A stretch of DNA of 40,794 bases from Candidatus Omnitrophota bacterium (GTDB taxonomy: Bacteria; Omnitrophota; Gorgyraeia; Gygaellales; Profunditerraquicolaceae), in the NCBI GenBank assembly GCA_026387315.1, contig JAPLLY010000001.1:1-40794 (forward strand), in the 5' to 3' direction. The number at the start of each line of letters is the position of its first letter. Within the stretch, counting starts at the first letter, position 1. Below are positions 8,432 to 16,511 of the stretch, piece after piece. The position numbers and the translations under genes are program-made. The notes under the pieces were generated by a model. It saw only the letters and a program-made list of their open reading frames with translations, was not told the DNA's origin and did no database searches.

Positions 8432-9201
8432 GCCAGAATTTTCTTATCGATAAAAATATTCAAAAGAAAATAATTCGCGCTTGCAATTTATCTAAAGAAG
8501 ATATTGTTTTGGAGATTGGGGCCGGCAGGGGGGATTTAACGGCGCCGCTTGCTGGAAGCGCGAAGAAAGTTTACGCATTAGAGATTGACCAGCGCCTCTA
8601 TCCGCTTCTTGAACTGGCTTTAGGTGTTTATAGTAATTGTGAGATTATTAAGAGTGATATATTAAAATTCAATATAAACAAATTTTTACAAGATAATAAG
8701 ATAAGGCAGAAAATAAAAGTAATTGGCAATATTCCTTATTATATTTCCAGCCCGATTATCGAACATCTTATCGGGTATCGTCAAGCAATCAGCGCGGCTT
8801 TTATAACCGTACAAAAAGAGTTTGGCCGCAGGGCCAGGGCTGTCCCGGGATCAAAAGAATATGGGTCTTTTAGTTGTTTTGCGCAGTATTACTGCGAATG
8901 TGAGATTCTTTTTGAGATTAAAAAAAATAGTTTTAAACCCGCGCCGAATGTTGACTCATGTTTTTTATGCCTGAAGTTTAGAGAAAAGCCACTGGTATTA
9001 GTTCAGGATGAAGGGATGTTTTTTAAATTAATCCGTACCGCCTTTAATCAAAGAAGGAAGACCTTGAGGAATAGCCTGGATGGTTTGGTGGCCCAAGATA
9101 GGCTGGAAAATTATCTTCAGAGGGCTGGTATTGATGAGAATGTACGTCCAGAGGGTCTTTCTTTAGAGCAATTTGCTGACTTGAGTAATTACCTAAAATA
9201 A
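8404..9201 (+). CDS. rsmA: 16S rRNA (adenine1518/1519-N6)-dimethyltransferase RsmA/KsgA
   Basis: Dimethylates two adjacent adenines in the 3' terminal hairpin of 16S rRNA late in 30S assembly; its loss classically gives kasugamycin resistance. The 265 residues carry KSLGQNFLID, the SAM-binding EIGAGRGDLT, catalytic NIPYYISS (109-115) and FKPAPNVDS. The ATG lies within the pdxA 3' end, so the two are translationally coupled. A GGGGACGGTTCT repeat follows the stop codon at once, and a separate promoter for the tRNA/ribosomal cluster lies beyond it, so this is probably the last gene of its operon. Confidence 0.97.
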   Translation: MYIKPKKSLGQNFLIDKNIQKKIIRACNLSKEDIVLEIGAGRGDLTAPLAGSAKKVYALEIDQRLYPLLELALGVYSNCEIIKSDILKFNINKFLQDNKIRQKIKVIGNIPYYISSPIIEHLIGYRQAISAAFITVQKEFGRRARAVPGSKEYGSFSCFAQYYCECEILFEIKKNSFKPAPNVDSCFLCLKFREKPLVLVQDEGMFFKLIRTAFNQRRKTLRNSLDGLVAQDRLENYLQRAGIDENVRPEGLSLEQFADLSNYLK

Positions 9202-9202
9202 A

Positions 9203-9275
9203 GGGGACGGTTCTGTTTTTCCCGAAAAACAAGGGGACGGTTCTGTTTTTTATATATAAAAACAGAACCGTCCCC
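9203..9275. repeat. GGGGACGGTTCT palindromic repeat after rsmA (family P1)
   Basis: One half-site (9203-9220) is followed by a full hairpin, GGGGACGGTTCTGTTTTT (9233-9250) against AAAAACAGAACCGTCCCC (9258-9275), an 18-bp stem with a short AT loop. It starts just after the rsmA stop and ends before the next promoter. The stem could act as an RNA 3' end protector or terminator, but there is no T-run on its 3' side. Confidence 0.8.
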
Positions 9276-9312
9276 TAGATTCTAAAAAAGACAACAAAAG
9301 TTAAAAAATACC

Positions 9313-9339
9313 TTGACAAACGCCTGATCTTGGTATAAA
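9313..9339 (+). promoter_or_regulatory. Putative promoter of the tRNA-Thr/rpmG/rpoBC cluster
   Basis: A perfect -35 TTGACA (9313-9318) and a -10 TATAAA (9334-9339) preceded by TG at the extended -10 position; the spacer is short at 15 nt. It lies in the only gene-free gap of the area, after the rsmA repeat and about 120 nt before tRNA-Thr. The rest of the gap (9340-9464) is an AT-rich leader with no ORF that I can support. Confidence 0.6.
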
Positions 9340-9464
9340 CTCCTTTACTTATACAAATTTCTAGTGGTTCAGCACTAAAACTAAAATATTAGAAAGAGTT
9401 TTGAATAATTTCTTAGGGGTTGTTTTTTGTTTTATGGCTTGACCGACAAAGCGAACCCTTTATT

Positions 9465-9537
9465 GCTGGAGTAGCTCAGTTGGTAGAGCACGTCCTTGGT
9501 AAGGACGGGGTCACGAGCTCGATTCTCGTCTCCAGCT
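9465..9537 (+). tRNA. tRNA-Thr (anticodon GGT)
   Basis: Cloverleaf read by eye: acceptor GCTGGAG (9465-9471) with CTCCAGC (9530-9536); D arm GCTCAGTTGGTAGAGC; anticodon stem CGTCC/GGACG with loop TTGGTAA, anticodon GGT at 9498-9500; T stem ACGAG/CTCGT and discriminator T. It decodes ACC/ACU. Position 54 of the T loop reads C (loop CTCGATT) where T is almost universal. CCA is not encoded. A tRNA-Thr ahead of rpmG/secE/nusG/rplK is a common bacterial order. Confidence 0.95.
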
Positions 9538-9549
9538 TACTAAAAAAAT

Positions 9550-9699
9550 ATGCGTGAAACAATAACTTTAGAATGCACGGTTTGTAAAAATAGAAATTAT
9601 ACGACGACCAAAAATAAAAAGTTGCATCAGGATAGGCTGGAGCTTAGTAAGTTCTGTAATTCCTGTTACAAGCATACCCCGCATAAAGAGATTAAATGA
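9550..9699 (+). CDS. rpmG: 50S ribosomal protein L33, zinc-binding type
   Basis: A 49-residue large-subunit protein located near the E site. It begins [17 protein letters not shown] and holds two CxxC knuckles (C9/C12 and C36/C39), the zinc-containing form. The ATG is only 12 nt after tRNA-Thr and tRNA-Trp begins 21 nt after the stop, so the mRNA has to be cut from between two tRNAs. The stretch before the ATG (TACTAAAAAAAT) has no Shine-Dalgarno, so translation may rely on a near-leaderless 5' end after tRNA 3' processing (inference). Confidence 0.95.
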   Translation: MRETITLECTVCKNRNYTTTKNKKLHQDRLELSKFCNSCYKHTPHKEIK

Positions 9700-9720
9700 T
9701 CAAGAATATAGAGCAAATTT

Positions 9721-9791
9721 AGGGGCGTCGGTTAATGGCAAACCAACGGTCTCCAAAACCGTGACTGCAGGTTCAAGTCCTGCCGCTCCTG
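9721..9791 (+). tRNA. tRNA-Trp (anticodon CCA)
   Basis: Acceptor AGGGGCG (9721-9727) pairs with CGCTCCT (9784-9790) with one G-T wobble. The anticodon stem ACGGT/ACCGT holds loop CTCCAAA with anticodon CCA at 9753-9755. T arm GCAGG-TTCAAGT-CCTGC; discriminator G. CCA is not encoded. It reads UGG. Location between rpmG and secE is the usual bacterial position. Its last 18 nt recur 126 bp downstream. Confidence 0.95.
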
Positions 9792-9932
9792 TGGTTTTAA
9801 AAAAAGAGCGGCATAAATATGATGTGCAGGTTTCCCGCTGATTAATTTTAAGAAGCAAGCGGGATCCCGTTTCCAAAATAAACAAATAGGGAAACGGGAC
9901 AAGTCCTGCCGCTCCTGTAGTTTTACAGGAGC
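9774..9932. repeat. Direct repeat of the tRNA-Trp 3' end enclosing two hairpins
   Basis: A 26-nt stretch starting CAAGTCCTGCCGCTCCTGT at 9774 (T-loop to past the discriminator) recurs at 9900 with one mismatch, 126 bp away. Between the copies are two stems: TCCCGCT...AGCGGGA and TCCCGTTTCC...GGAAACGGGA. The second copy also forms GCTCCTGTA-gttt-TACAGGAGC (9911-9932). This resembles the scar of an element that used the tRNA 3' end as attachment site, or a local duplication. No integrase or ORF is present. Confidence 0.65.
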
Positions 9933-9959
9933 AGAGAAGTAAAAGAAAGACTTAAGAAA

Positions 9960-10223
9960 GTGGATTTTATATTTGGAAATTCCAAAACAATAATTTTAGT
10001 CGCAATTGCAGTTGTGGTATTGGTTTTGGTAATCACGAATTACCAGAAGATACGAGGTTTTTTATTAGAAGTAAAGTTAGAATTAAGCAAGGTTTCCTGG
10101 TCAACGCGAAAAGAATTGTTGGCTTCTACGGTTTTAGTCATTACGGTTACAGGAATTTTGACAGTTTTTATTGGGATAGTGGATCTGGGTTTATCCAGGT
10201 TTCTAAGCGTGGTTTTTAAATGA
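9960..10223 (+). CDS. secE: Preprotein translocase subunit SecE
   Basis: Essential clamp subunit of SecYEG. The 87-residue product starts at a GTG after AAGAAAG and has two hydrophobic segments: an N-terminal one (about 9-26, IILVAIAVVVLVLVI) and the conserved C-terminal helix (about 58-83). Between them is the amphipathic SecE signature EVKLELSKVSWSTRKEL. Many bacterial SecE have a single helix, so the extra N-terminal one is worth noting. It lies upstream of nusG, as nearly always. Confidence 0.93.
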   Translation: MDFIFGNSKTIILVAIAVVVLVLVITNYQKIRGFLLEVKLELSKVSWSTRKELLASTVLVITVTGILTVFIGIVDLGLSRFLSVVFK

Positions 10224-10228
10224 AAATC

Positions 10229-10332
10229 CAGGGGACGGTTATATTTTTTCAGAAAAACAAGGGGACGGTTCTATTTTTTATATATAAAAAATAGAACCGT
10301 CCCCTGGATTCTAATGAAAATAGAACCGTCTA
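10229..10332. repeat. GGGGACGGTTCT palindromic repeat between secE and nusG (family P1)
   Basis: A half-site at 10231-10247, a full hairpin at 10261-10303 (GGGGACGGTTCTATTTTTT against its complement across TATATA), and a reverse half-site ATAGAACCGTC ending near 10330. It occupies most of the secE-nusG gap. Confidence 0.8.
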
Positions 10333-10388
10333 CTTAGAAGAGTTGAATATTAAGTAGGCGTTGTAATGAATAAGGGAGAAGTTTCAAG

Positions 10389-10916
10389 GTGAAGAATTGG
10401 TACGTTGTCCATACACAAACCGGAATTGAAGAAAAAGTAAAAACATCGCTGGATAAGCGGGTTTTGGCGGCAAGTTTGCAGGATTTGATTTCCAAGGTGA
10501 TTATTCCTACCGAGCAGGTTTCTGAAGTACGTTCCGGCAAAAAGAAGATTACGCTGAGGAAGTTTTTTCCGGGATATTTATTAGTGGAGATGGATCTAAA
10601 TGAGCAGACCTATCTTTTTGTTAAGAATTCTCCGGGGGTTACCGGTTTTATCGGATTAGGCAGGAAACCGGTGCCGCTTCCTCAGGAAGAAGTTGATAGC
10701 ATACTTAAGCGCACTAAAGAAACCGCGGCTAAGCCTTCGCCTAAAATAGTTTTCCAAAAGGATGAACAGGTTAGAGTTAATGAAGGCCCATTCTTGAATT
10801 TTAACGGAACAATTGAAGAAGTATATCCTGAAAAAGGAAAAGTTAAGGTAAGTGTTTCTATTTTTGGCCGTTCTACGCCGGTAGAGCTAGAGTACTGGCA
10901 GGTGGAGAAGGTATAA
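10389..10916 (+). CDS. nusG: Transcription termination/antitermination factor NusG
   Basis: Binds the RNA polymerase clamp, suppresses pausing, and couples transcription to Rho or to ribosomes. The 175-residue chain has an NGN domain ([17 protein letters not shown] to about residue 105, with [10 protein letters not shown]) and a C-terminal KOW domain (about 118-175, [16 protein letters not shown]). The GTG start follows CAAG and gives the canonical N-terminus. It lies two nt upstream of rplK. Confidence 0.97.
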   Translation: MKNWYVVHTQTGIEEKVKTSLDKRVLAASLQDLISKVIIPTEQVSEVRSGKKKITLRKFFPGYLLVEMDLNEQTYLFVKNSPGVTGFIGLGRKPVPLPQEEVDSILKRTKETAAKPSPKIVFQKDEQVRVNEGPFLNFNGTIEEVYPEKGKVKVSVSIFGRSTPVELEYWQVEKV

Positions 10917-10918
10917 GT

Positions 10919-11344
10919 ATGGCAAAGGCAATCAAGGCGCAAATTAAATTACACGTTCCGGCGGCACAGGCCAATCCGGCTCCTCCGGTGGGCCCGGCAT
11001 TGGGCCAGCATGGCGTAAACATTATGCAGTTCTGCAAGCAGTTTAATGAGCAGACTAAAGGCAGGGATGGGTTAATCCTGCCGGTAGTGATCAGTGTTTT
11101 TGAAGATCGGTCCTTTACCTTTATTATTAAGAGCCCGCCGTCATCTATTTTATTAAAGAGAGCGGCGAATTTGGCTAAAGCTTCAGGTATTAGCGGCAAA
11201 GAGACTATTGGTACGGTAACTAAAAAGCAGGTCCAGGAGATTGCCAAACTTAAACTGCCGGATTTAAATACTAATAGTATGGAGCAGGCAATCAAGACTA
11301 TTTCAGGCACTGCCCGCAGTATGGGTATTGCCATTGAAGGATAG
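10919..11344 (+). CDS. rplK: 50S ribosomal protein L11
   Basis: Forms the GTPase-associated centre with 23S rRNA helices 43-44. The 141-residue product has the family length, the proline-rich N-terminal [19 protein letters not shown] (thiostrepton-site region) and a C-terminal RNA-binding domain containing GTARSMGI. The ATG comes two nt after nusG. A palindrome that also contains the rplA start begins right after its stop codon. Confidence 0.98.
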   Translation: MAKAIKAQIKLHVPAAQANPAPPVGPALGQHGVNIMQFCKQFNEQTKGRDGLILPVVISVFEDRSFTFIIKSPPSSILLKRAANLAKASGISGKETIGTVTKKQVQEIAKLKLPDLNTNSMEQAIKTISGTARSMGIAIEG

Positions 11345-11453
11345 TCCCGCACCTTCAAGAAGGTGCGGGATAAAAATTCAATATGTTCGGGGTGTGGAAT
11401 ATTTAAAGGCGTAGAGGATTAAAACGAAAGAATAACCAAGAAGGTGCGGGATG
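11345..11453 (+). promoter_or_regulatory. Three-arm palindromic leader of rplA (family P2, CCCGCACCTTC)
   Basis: The 5' arm TCCCGCACCTTC (11345-11356) starts next to the rplK stop. Its complement GAAGGTGCGGGA occurs twice: immediately after (11359-11370) and at the rplA start (11440-11451), where it contains the SD-like AAGGTG and the A of the ATG. The 5' arm can pair with either one, leaving the rplA start free in one fold and buried in the other. No experimental evidence; the base pairing is seen directly. Confidence 0.65.
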
Positions 11454-12131
11454 AAAACACTCAGCAAGAGGTACAAAGAATCCGCTAAACAGGTTACGCC
11501 GGATAAGTTCTATCAATTAAAGGAAGCAGTAACGATATTGAAAAAACTGCCTAAACCTAAATTTGACGGTTCAGTTGATCTGCATTTTGATTTAAGCGTG
11601 GATACTAAAAAAAGTGATCAGATGATTCGTGGCACGGTTGTACTGCCCCATGGCACAGGGAAAAAAGTGCGGGTAGCGGTATTCTGCAAGGGTGAACATG
11701 AACGCCAGGCGAAAGATGCCAAAGCAGATTATGTGGGTGGCACGGAGTTAATGGATAAGGTTGCCGCCGGATTCCTGGATTTTGATTGCGCTATCGCTAC
11801 CCCTGAAATGATGAAAGACTTAAGTAAATTAGGCAAAGTATTGGGCCCGCGCGGGTTAATGCCTAGCCCTAAAACCGGTACCGTGACTAATGATATCTCA
11901 AAAGCTATCGAAGATGTAAGAAGAGGAAAAGTTGAGTTTCGCGTGGATAAGCAGGGCGGGATGCATTTATCTGTGGGTAAAATTTCATTTGACGAGGATC
12001 AGATAAATGATAACGCCTCTAAAGTTATTGAAGCGATTAATGAGTCTAGGCCGGCTTCCGTAAAAGGCAAGTTCGTTAAAGGTTTAAGTATAACTACTTC
12101 CATGAATCCAGGATTAAGGATTATCTGTTAG
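11451..12131 (+). CDS. rplA: 50S ribosomal protein L1
   Basis: L1-stalk protein that helps release deacylated tRNA; in several bacteria it represses its own mRNA. The 226-residue product carries SVDLHFDL, the signature GLMPSPKTGTV and the C-terminal SVKGKFVKGLSITTSMNPG. The start codon directly follows AAGAAGGTGCGGG, the 3' arm of a palindrome. The next gene, rplJ, begins at the base after the stop. Confidence 0.98.
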   Translation: MKTLSKRYKESAKQVTPDKFYQLKEAVTILKKLPKPKFDGSVDLHFDLSVDTKKSDQMIRGTVVLPHGTGKKVRVAVFCKGEHERQAKDAKADYVGGTELMDKVAAGFLDFDCAIATPEMMKDLSKLGKVLGPRGLMPSPKTGTVTNDISKAIEDVRRGKVEFRVDKQGGMHLSVGKISFDEDQINDNASKVIEAINESRPASVKGKFVKGLSITTSMNPGLRIIC

Positions 12132-12665
12132 ATGAAAAAAATTGGCCAATTAGTTAAGGAAACTTCAGAGAGCCGGATCAAGGATAGTTTTAAAGCGTCT
12201 GGAGGTTTAATTATCGTAAAGTACTCCGGAGTATCCAGTCCGGATATGAGCGCTTTGAGAAAGACACTCAAGGGTTCTGGGGCGGATCTTTTTGTAGTTA
12301 AAAATAGCATCGCCCGAAGGGCAATGAAGGAACTGAGCCTAGAGGGTTTAATACCATCTATCCAGTCGCCTTGCGGGATGATTTTTTTCAAGGACGAACC
12401 AGTAGATATCTCCAGGATATTATGCGCTTTTCGTAAAGAACATGAAAAGTTGGTCTTAGGGGGTGGATTATTAGAGGACAAGTTATTAACTCTAAAAGAT
12501 ATTGAACTGATGAGCACATTGCCTTCTAAGGATGCGCTGAGGGGCAAATTGGTTGTGGTATTGAATGCTCCGATTTCAAAGTTAGTGATTGTTTTGAATC
12601 GATCCTTAAAGAAGTTTGTATATTGTTTAGATCAAATTAAACAGAATAAACAAAAGTCAAATTAA
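12132..12665 (+). CDS. rplJ: 50S ribosomal protein L10
   Basis: Anchors L7/L12 dimers to the ribosome and forms the stalk base. The 177 residues include [16 protein letters not shown] and [13 protein letters not shown] in the RNA-binding domain and a C-terminal helix that would hold L7/L12. It begins directly after the rplA stop (TAGATG), so translation is coupled. I see no separate L10 leader of the E. coli kind in front of it. Confidence 0.97.
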   Translation: MKKIGQLVKETSESRIKDSFKASGGLIIVKYSGVSSPDMSALRKTLKGSGADLFVVKNSIARRAMKELSLEGLIPSIQSPCGMIFFKDEPVDISRILCAFRKEHEKLVLGGGLLEDKLLTLKDIELMSTLPSKDALRGKLVVVLNAPISKLVIVLNRSLKKFVYCLDQIKQNKQKSN

Positions 12666-12679
12666 CAAGGGGGGAACTG

Positions 12680-13063
12680 ATGGCAACCGCAAAAATGGAA
12701 GATTTAATTAAATCTATTGAGACGATGAGCGTGCTGGAATTGGCTGATCTAGTTAAAGCTTTGGAAGAGAAATTCGGGGTCAGCGCGAACATACCGATGA
12801 TGGCTGCTCCTGCTGCAGCCGGTGGCGCCGCGCCTGAGGCGGCTGAAGAGAAAAGTACCTTTACGGTAATGTTGGTTAGTTGCGGCGCGAATAAAATCGC
12901 GGTAATTAAAGAGGTGCGTACAATCACTAGTTTAGGTTTGAAAGAAGCCAAAGATTTAGTGGATGCTGCTCCTAAGGCGATTAAAGAAGGCGTCAATAAA
13001 GAGGAAGCTGCTGAAATGAAAAAGAAATTAGAAGCAGTGGGCGCAACCGTAGAATTAAAGTAA
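12680..13063 (+). CDS. rplL: 50S ribosomal protein L7/L12
   Basis: Multicopy stalk protein that recruits translational GTPases. The 127 residues show the N-terminal dimerisation domain (to about 35), an alanine-rich hinge ([18 protein letters not shown], about 41-58) and the globular domain with [19 protein letters not shown] and GATVELK. An AAGGGGGGA Shine-Dalgarno precedes the ATG, in line with the need for several copies per ribosome. Confidence 0.98.
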   Translation: MATAKMEDLIKSIETMSVLELADLVKALEEKFGVSANIPMMAAPAAAGGAAPEAAEEKSTFTVMLVSCGANKIAVIKEVRTITSLGLKEAKDLVDAAPKAIKEGVNKEEAAEMKKKLEAVGATVELK

Positions 13064-13105
13064 GTTTAATTAAATTAAAAAAGGCTGAGTTTAGCCATAA
13101 AGGAT

Positions 13106-16100
13106 ATGATTAAACGAAAAAATTTTGCTAAGATCAAGGAAGTTTATGAGTTGCCCGACCTTTTAGATGTTCAGCTGGATACTTATCGTGAATTCCTACA
13201 GATAGATGCACCAGCGCAAGAAAAAAAGAACCAGGGGTTACAGGAAGTTTTTGATGAAATCTTTCCGATAGAAAATTCTGATCGCTCAGTAAAACTGGAG
13301 TTTATCAGCTATTCTTTAGGCAAGCCTAAATATACCATGGGCGAATGTAAGAATCGTTCATTAACTTATGCCGCTGCATTAAAAGTAAAATTTCGCTTAA
13401 CTACTCCTCATGAAACAAAAGAGCAGGATGCTTATTTTGGCGAAATTCCTTTAATGACCGAAACCGGGACGTTTATTGTTAATGGTGATGAACGTGTTGT
13501 GGTTAGTCAGCTGCAGCGTTCTCCGGGGGTATCTTTTGAAGAAGAACTGCATCCTACCGGAAAGAAAATATTTTATGGCCGGGTTATTCCTTACCGGGGC
13601 GCCTGGTTGGAATTTAAATATGACCTTACTGAAACAGTTACCGCATATGTTGATCGGCGCAGAAATTTCCCCGCGACGCAGATTTTAAGGATCCTGGGTT
13701 TCTCCGAAGATAGCCAGATATTCGCGGCTTTTGGTAAAGAGCACCCTGAAATCGTCAATACCTTAAAAAAAGATTATACTAAAAATAAAGAGGAAGCCTA
13801 TCTTGATTTTTACCGTAAAATGCGCCCTACTGAGCCGGTAACCAAAGAGGCAGCCGAAGGCCTGTTTTATAGGTTATTTTTTGATCCGGCTAGATATGAT
13901 TTAGAGAGAGCGGGGCGTTTTATTTTAAATCGTAAATTAGGTATGGATGTATCTTTAGAGAAGAGGATACTGGATTCAGATACCGTGATTAAGGTGATTG
14001 AGTATTTGATTAAGTTAAATGCCGGCACGGGCAAAATTGATGACATTGACCATTTAGGAAATCGCCGCGTAAAGAGTGTCGGGGAATTAGTGCAAAATCA
14101 GGTGCGCATCGGCCTTTCCCGGGTTGAACGTTCAATCAAAGAAAGATTAAGTATTCTCGGTGAGTTTGATAATTTAAATGTGCATTATTTGATTAATTCC
14201 AAACTGCTGAGTAATCAGATCCGCGATTTCTTCGGGCGCAGCCAGTTATCTCAGTTTATGGATCAGATTAATCCTTTGGCGGAAATGACGCATAAACGCC
14301 GTTTGAGCGCTTTAGGCCCCGGAGGGCTCTCACGCGAAAGAGCAGGGTTTGAAGTTAGAGATATCCACCCTTCACATTATGGAAGAGTATGTCCTATTGA
14401 GACGCCGGAAGGGCCGAATATCGGCTTAATTGCATCATTGAGCTGTTTTGCGCGTATCAACGCTTTAGGTTTAATCGAAACTCCCTATCGCAAAGTCGAA
14501 GATGGCCGGGTAACTAAAAAGTTTGAATATTTAACTGCCGATATTGAAGAGGATAAATTTATCGCGCAGGCTGATGTTCCGCTGGATAGTGAGGGCCGTT
14601 TTATAGATAAATTTGTTACCTGCCGCTATAAAAATGATTTCCCCAAGGTACCGGGTAAAGATGTGCAATATATGGATGTTTCCGCCAAACAGCTGGTTTC
14701 GGTTGCTGCTTCTTTAATTCCTTTTTTAGAGCATGATGATGCCAATCGCGCTTTGATGGGCTCAAACATGCAAAGACAGGCTGTGCCGTTGATGATTACG
14801 GAAGCGCCCTTAGTCGGCACGGACATGGAAGCCAAAGTTGCCCAGGATTCCGGAACAGTGGTTATGGCTCAGGCGAGTGGAAAAGTAACTAGTGTGGATG
14901 CTGCCGCGATTACTATTGGCAAGAAAATTTATCATTTGAAGAAATTCCTGCGTACCAATGCCGATACCTCAATCAACCAAAGGCCGTTAGTAAAATTAGG
15001 GGATCATGTGGAAGCCAATCAGCCGATTGCTGATGGCATTGCCACTAAAGATGGTGAACTGGCTTTGGGTAAGAATGTTCTGGTGGCTTTAATGCCTTGG
15101 AGAGGTTATAACTTCGAAGATGCTATTTTGATTAGTGAAAGATTAGTCAAGATTGATACTTTTACTTCTATCCATATTGAAGAATTTGATATTGAAGCTG
15201 CCGAAACCAGGTTAGGAAACGAAGAAATTACCCGCGATATTCCCAATGTCAGCGAGGATGCTTTAAGGAACCTGGATGAAGAAGGGATTATTCGGACGGG
15301 AGCGGAGGTAGCTGCCGGAGATATTTTAGTCGGTAAAATCACGCCCAAAACTGATTCTGAGCCAAGCCCTGAAGAAAGATTGTTGCGGGCGATATTTGGC
15401 GAAAAGGCCGGTGATGTGCGTGATACTTCTTTGATTGTTCCCCCGGGAGTTGAAGGGGTGGTCATTGATGTGCATGTTTTCGCGCGCAAAGACCGTGGGC
15501 GTAAGACCAAAGAAGAAAAAACTAAAGAGTTGGCTAAAATTCGCGAGCTCAAAGCTTATTATAAGCAGGAGGTTGAGTTTTTACAGACTGAAAAAACTTT
15601 ACGTTTATCTCAAGTTTTAGGGTGTGATAAGAAAAAAGTAGAGAAGTTTAATTTTAGTGAGAATGAAGAGGCAAAGATCTTAGCGGCTTCTTTTGATGAG
15701 CAAATGCAGGAGCTCTTGGCTGAAGAGGAGCAGGAGATTGAGAAGGTGCGCCGGGGAGATGAATTACCTACCGGCATTTTAAAAAGAGTGGTGGTTTATG
15801 TGGCCACTAAGCGTAAACTTTCTGAAGGTGATAAGCTTGCCGGCCGCCATGGTAATAAGGGTGTAGTGGCCAGGATTATCCCCGAAGAAAATATGCCTTA
15901 TATGCCTGATGGCACGCCGGTAGATGTGGTTTTGAACCCTTTAGGCGTGCCTTCGCGTATGAATGTCGGCCAGATTTTGGAATGCCATTTAGGCTGGGCA
16001 GCTAATGCCTTGGGTATAAATGTCAGCTGTCCGGTGTTTGACGGGGCTAAAGAAGGGGAGATTAAAGAGTTACTTAAAAAAGCCGGTCTTCCCGAAGACG

Positions 16101-16510
16101 GAAAAATTACCCTTTACGATGGTTATAGCGGTGAACCTTTTGATCAGAGGGTAACCGTAGGGTATATGTATATTTTAAAACTCATCCATTTAGTGGATGA
16201 GAAGATTCATGCCCGCTCTATCGGGCCCTATTCCTTAGTTACTCAACAGCCGTTAGGCGGTAAAGCGCAATTTGGCGGGCAGAGATTAGGTGAAATGGAA
16301 GTCTGGGCGCTGGAAGCTTACGGAGCGGCATTTACTTTACAGGAGATGCTCACGGTTAAGAGTGATGATGTCAGTGGAAGAACGCGTATTTATGAAGCGA
16401 TTGTTAAGGGCGAACAGCGCCTAACGCATGGAACTCCAGAGTCATTTAATGTTTTAATCAAAGAGTTACAAGGCTTATGCCTTGATATCCGGACAGAAAA
16501 GGCTCACTAA
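13106..16510 (+). CDS. rpoB: DNA-directed RNA polymerase subunit beta
   Basis: Catalytic core subunit of RNA polymerase. The 1,134 residues are on the short side (E. coli 1,342), lacking large lineage insertions. The rifampicin region (about 377-403) reads [20 protein letters not shown] then [11 protein letters not shown]386, H396 and S401, the counterparts of E. coli D516, H526 and S531, are the sensitive residues. Also visible are [13 protein letters not shown], a GRHGNKGV loop and the C-terminal [24 protein letters not shown]. The ATG follows AAAGGAT; rpoC starts one nt after the stop. Confidence 0.99.
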   Translation: MIKRKNFAKIKEVYELPDLLDVQLDTYREFLQIDAPAQEKKNQGLQEVFDEIFPIENSDRSVKLEFISYSLGKPKYTMGECKNRSLTYAAALKVKFRLTTPHETKEQDAYFGEIPLMTETGTFIVNGDERVVVSQLQRSPGVSFEEELHPTGKKIFYGRVIPYRGAWLEFKYDLTETVTAYVDRRRNFPATQILRILGFSEDSQIFAAFGKEHPEIVNTLKKDYTKNKEEAYLDFYRKMRPTEPVTKEAAEGLFYRLFFDPARYDLERAGRFILNRKLGMDVSLEKRILDSDTVIKVIEYLIKLNAGTGKIDDIDHLGNRRVKSVGELVQNQVRIGLSRVERSIKERLSILGEFDNLNVHYLINSKLLSNQIRDFFGRSQLSQFMDQINPLAEMTHKRRLSALGPGGLSRERAGFEVRDIHPSHYGRVCPIETPEGPNIGLIASLSCFARINALGLIETPYRKVEDGRVTKKFEYLTADIEEDKFIAQADVPLDSEGRFIDKFVTCRYKNDFPKVPGKDVQYMDVSAKQLVSVAASLIPFLEHDDANRALMGSNMQRQAVPLMITEAPLVGTDMEAKVAQDSGTVVMAQASGKVTSVDAAAITIGKKIYHLKKFLRTNADTSINQRPLVKLGDHVEANQPIADGIATKDGELALGKNVLVALMPWRGYNFEDAILISERLVKIDTFTSIHIEEFDIEAAETRLGNEEITRDIPNVSEDALRNLDEEGIIRTGAEVAAGDILVGKITPKTDSEPSPEERLLRAIFGEKAGDVRDTSLIVPPGVEGVVIDVHVFARKDRGRKTKEEKTKELAKIRELKAYYKQEVEFLQTEKTLRLSQVLGCDKKKVEKFNFSENEEAKILAASFDEQMQELLAEEEQEIEKVRRGDELPTGILKRVVVYVATKRKLSEGDKLAGRHGNKGVVARIIPEENMPYMPDGTPVDVVLNPLGVPSRMNVGQILECHLGWAANALGINVSCPVFDGAKEGEIKELLKKAGLPEDGKITLYDGYSGEPFDQRVTVGYMYILKLIHLVDEKIHARSIGPYSLVTQQPLGGKAQFGGQRLGEMEVWALEAYGAAFTLQEMLTVKSDDVSGRTRIYEAIVKGEQRLTHGTPESFNVLIKELQGLCLDIRTEKAH

Positions 16511-16511
16511 A

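Noticed and set aside
9227-9278. P1 hairpin after rsmA as a Rho-independent terminator
   Set aside because: The stem is strong but there is no T-run downstream of the 3' arm, and similar hairpins lie in the middle of operons.
12609-12635. TTGAAT...TATATT as a promoter for rplL inside rplJ
   Set aside because: Spacer about 19 nt and weak -35; not better than expected in AT-rich coding DNA.
11345-12700. E. coli type L1/L10 rRNA-mimic leaders
   Set aside because: I could not find the characteristic L1-binding loop or L10 kink-turn leader; rplJ follows rplA without a gap.
13064-13105. Small GGCT-gagtt-TAGCC hairpin between rplL and rpoB as an attenuator
   Set aside because: Only a 4-5 bp stem in AT-rich sequence with no T-run; too weak to support.
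15106-15552. Long reverse-strand ORF opposite rpoB (and similar ones opposite rpoC, rpsG, tuf, mfd, rplJ and others)
   Set aside because: No recognisable domain, no ribosome-binding site, and full overlap with well-conserved genes on the + strand; shadow ORFs of codon bias.
16482-16511. Upstream ATG at 16482 as start of rpoC
   Set aside because: Those codons lie inside rpoB and are unconserved; [12 protein letters not shown] at 16512 fits the family.
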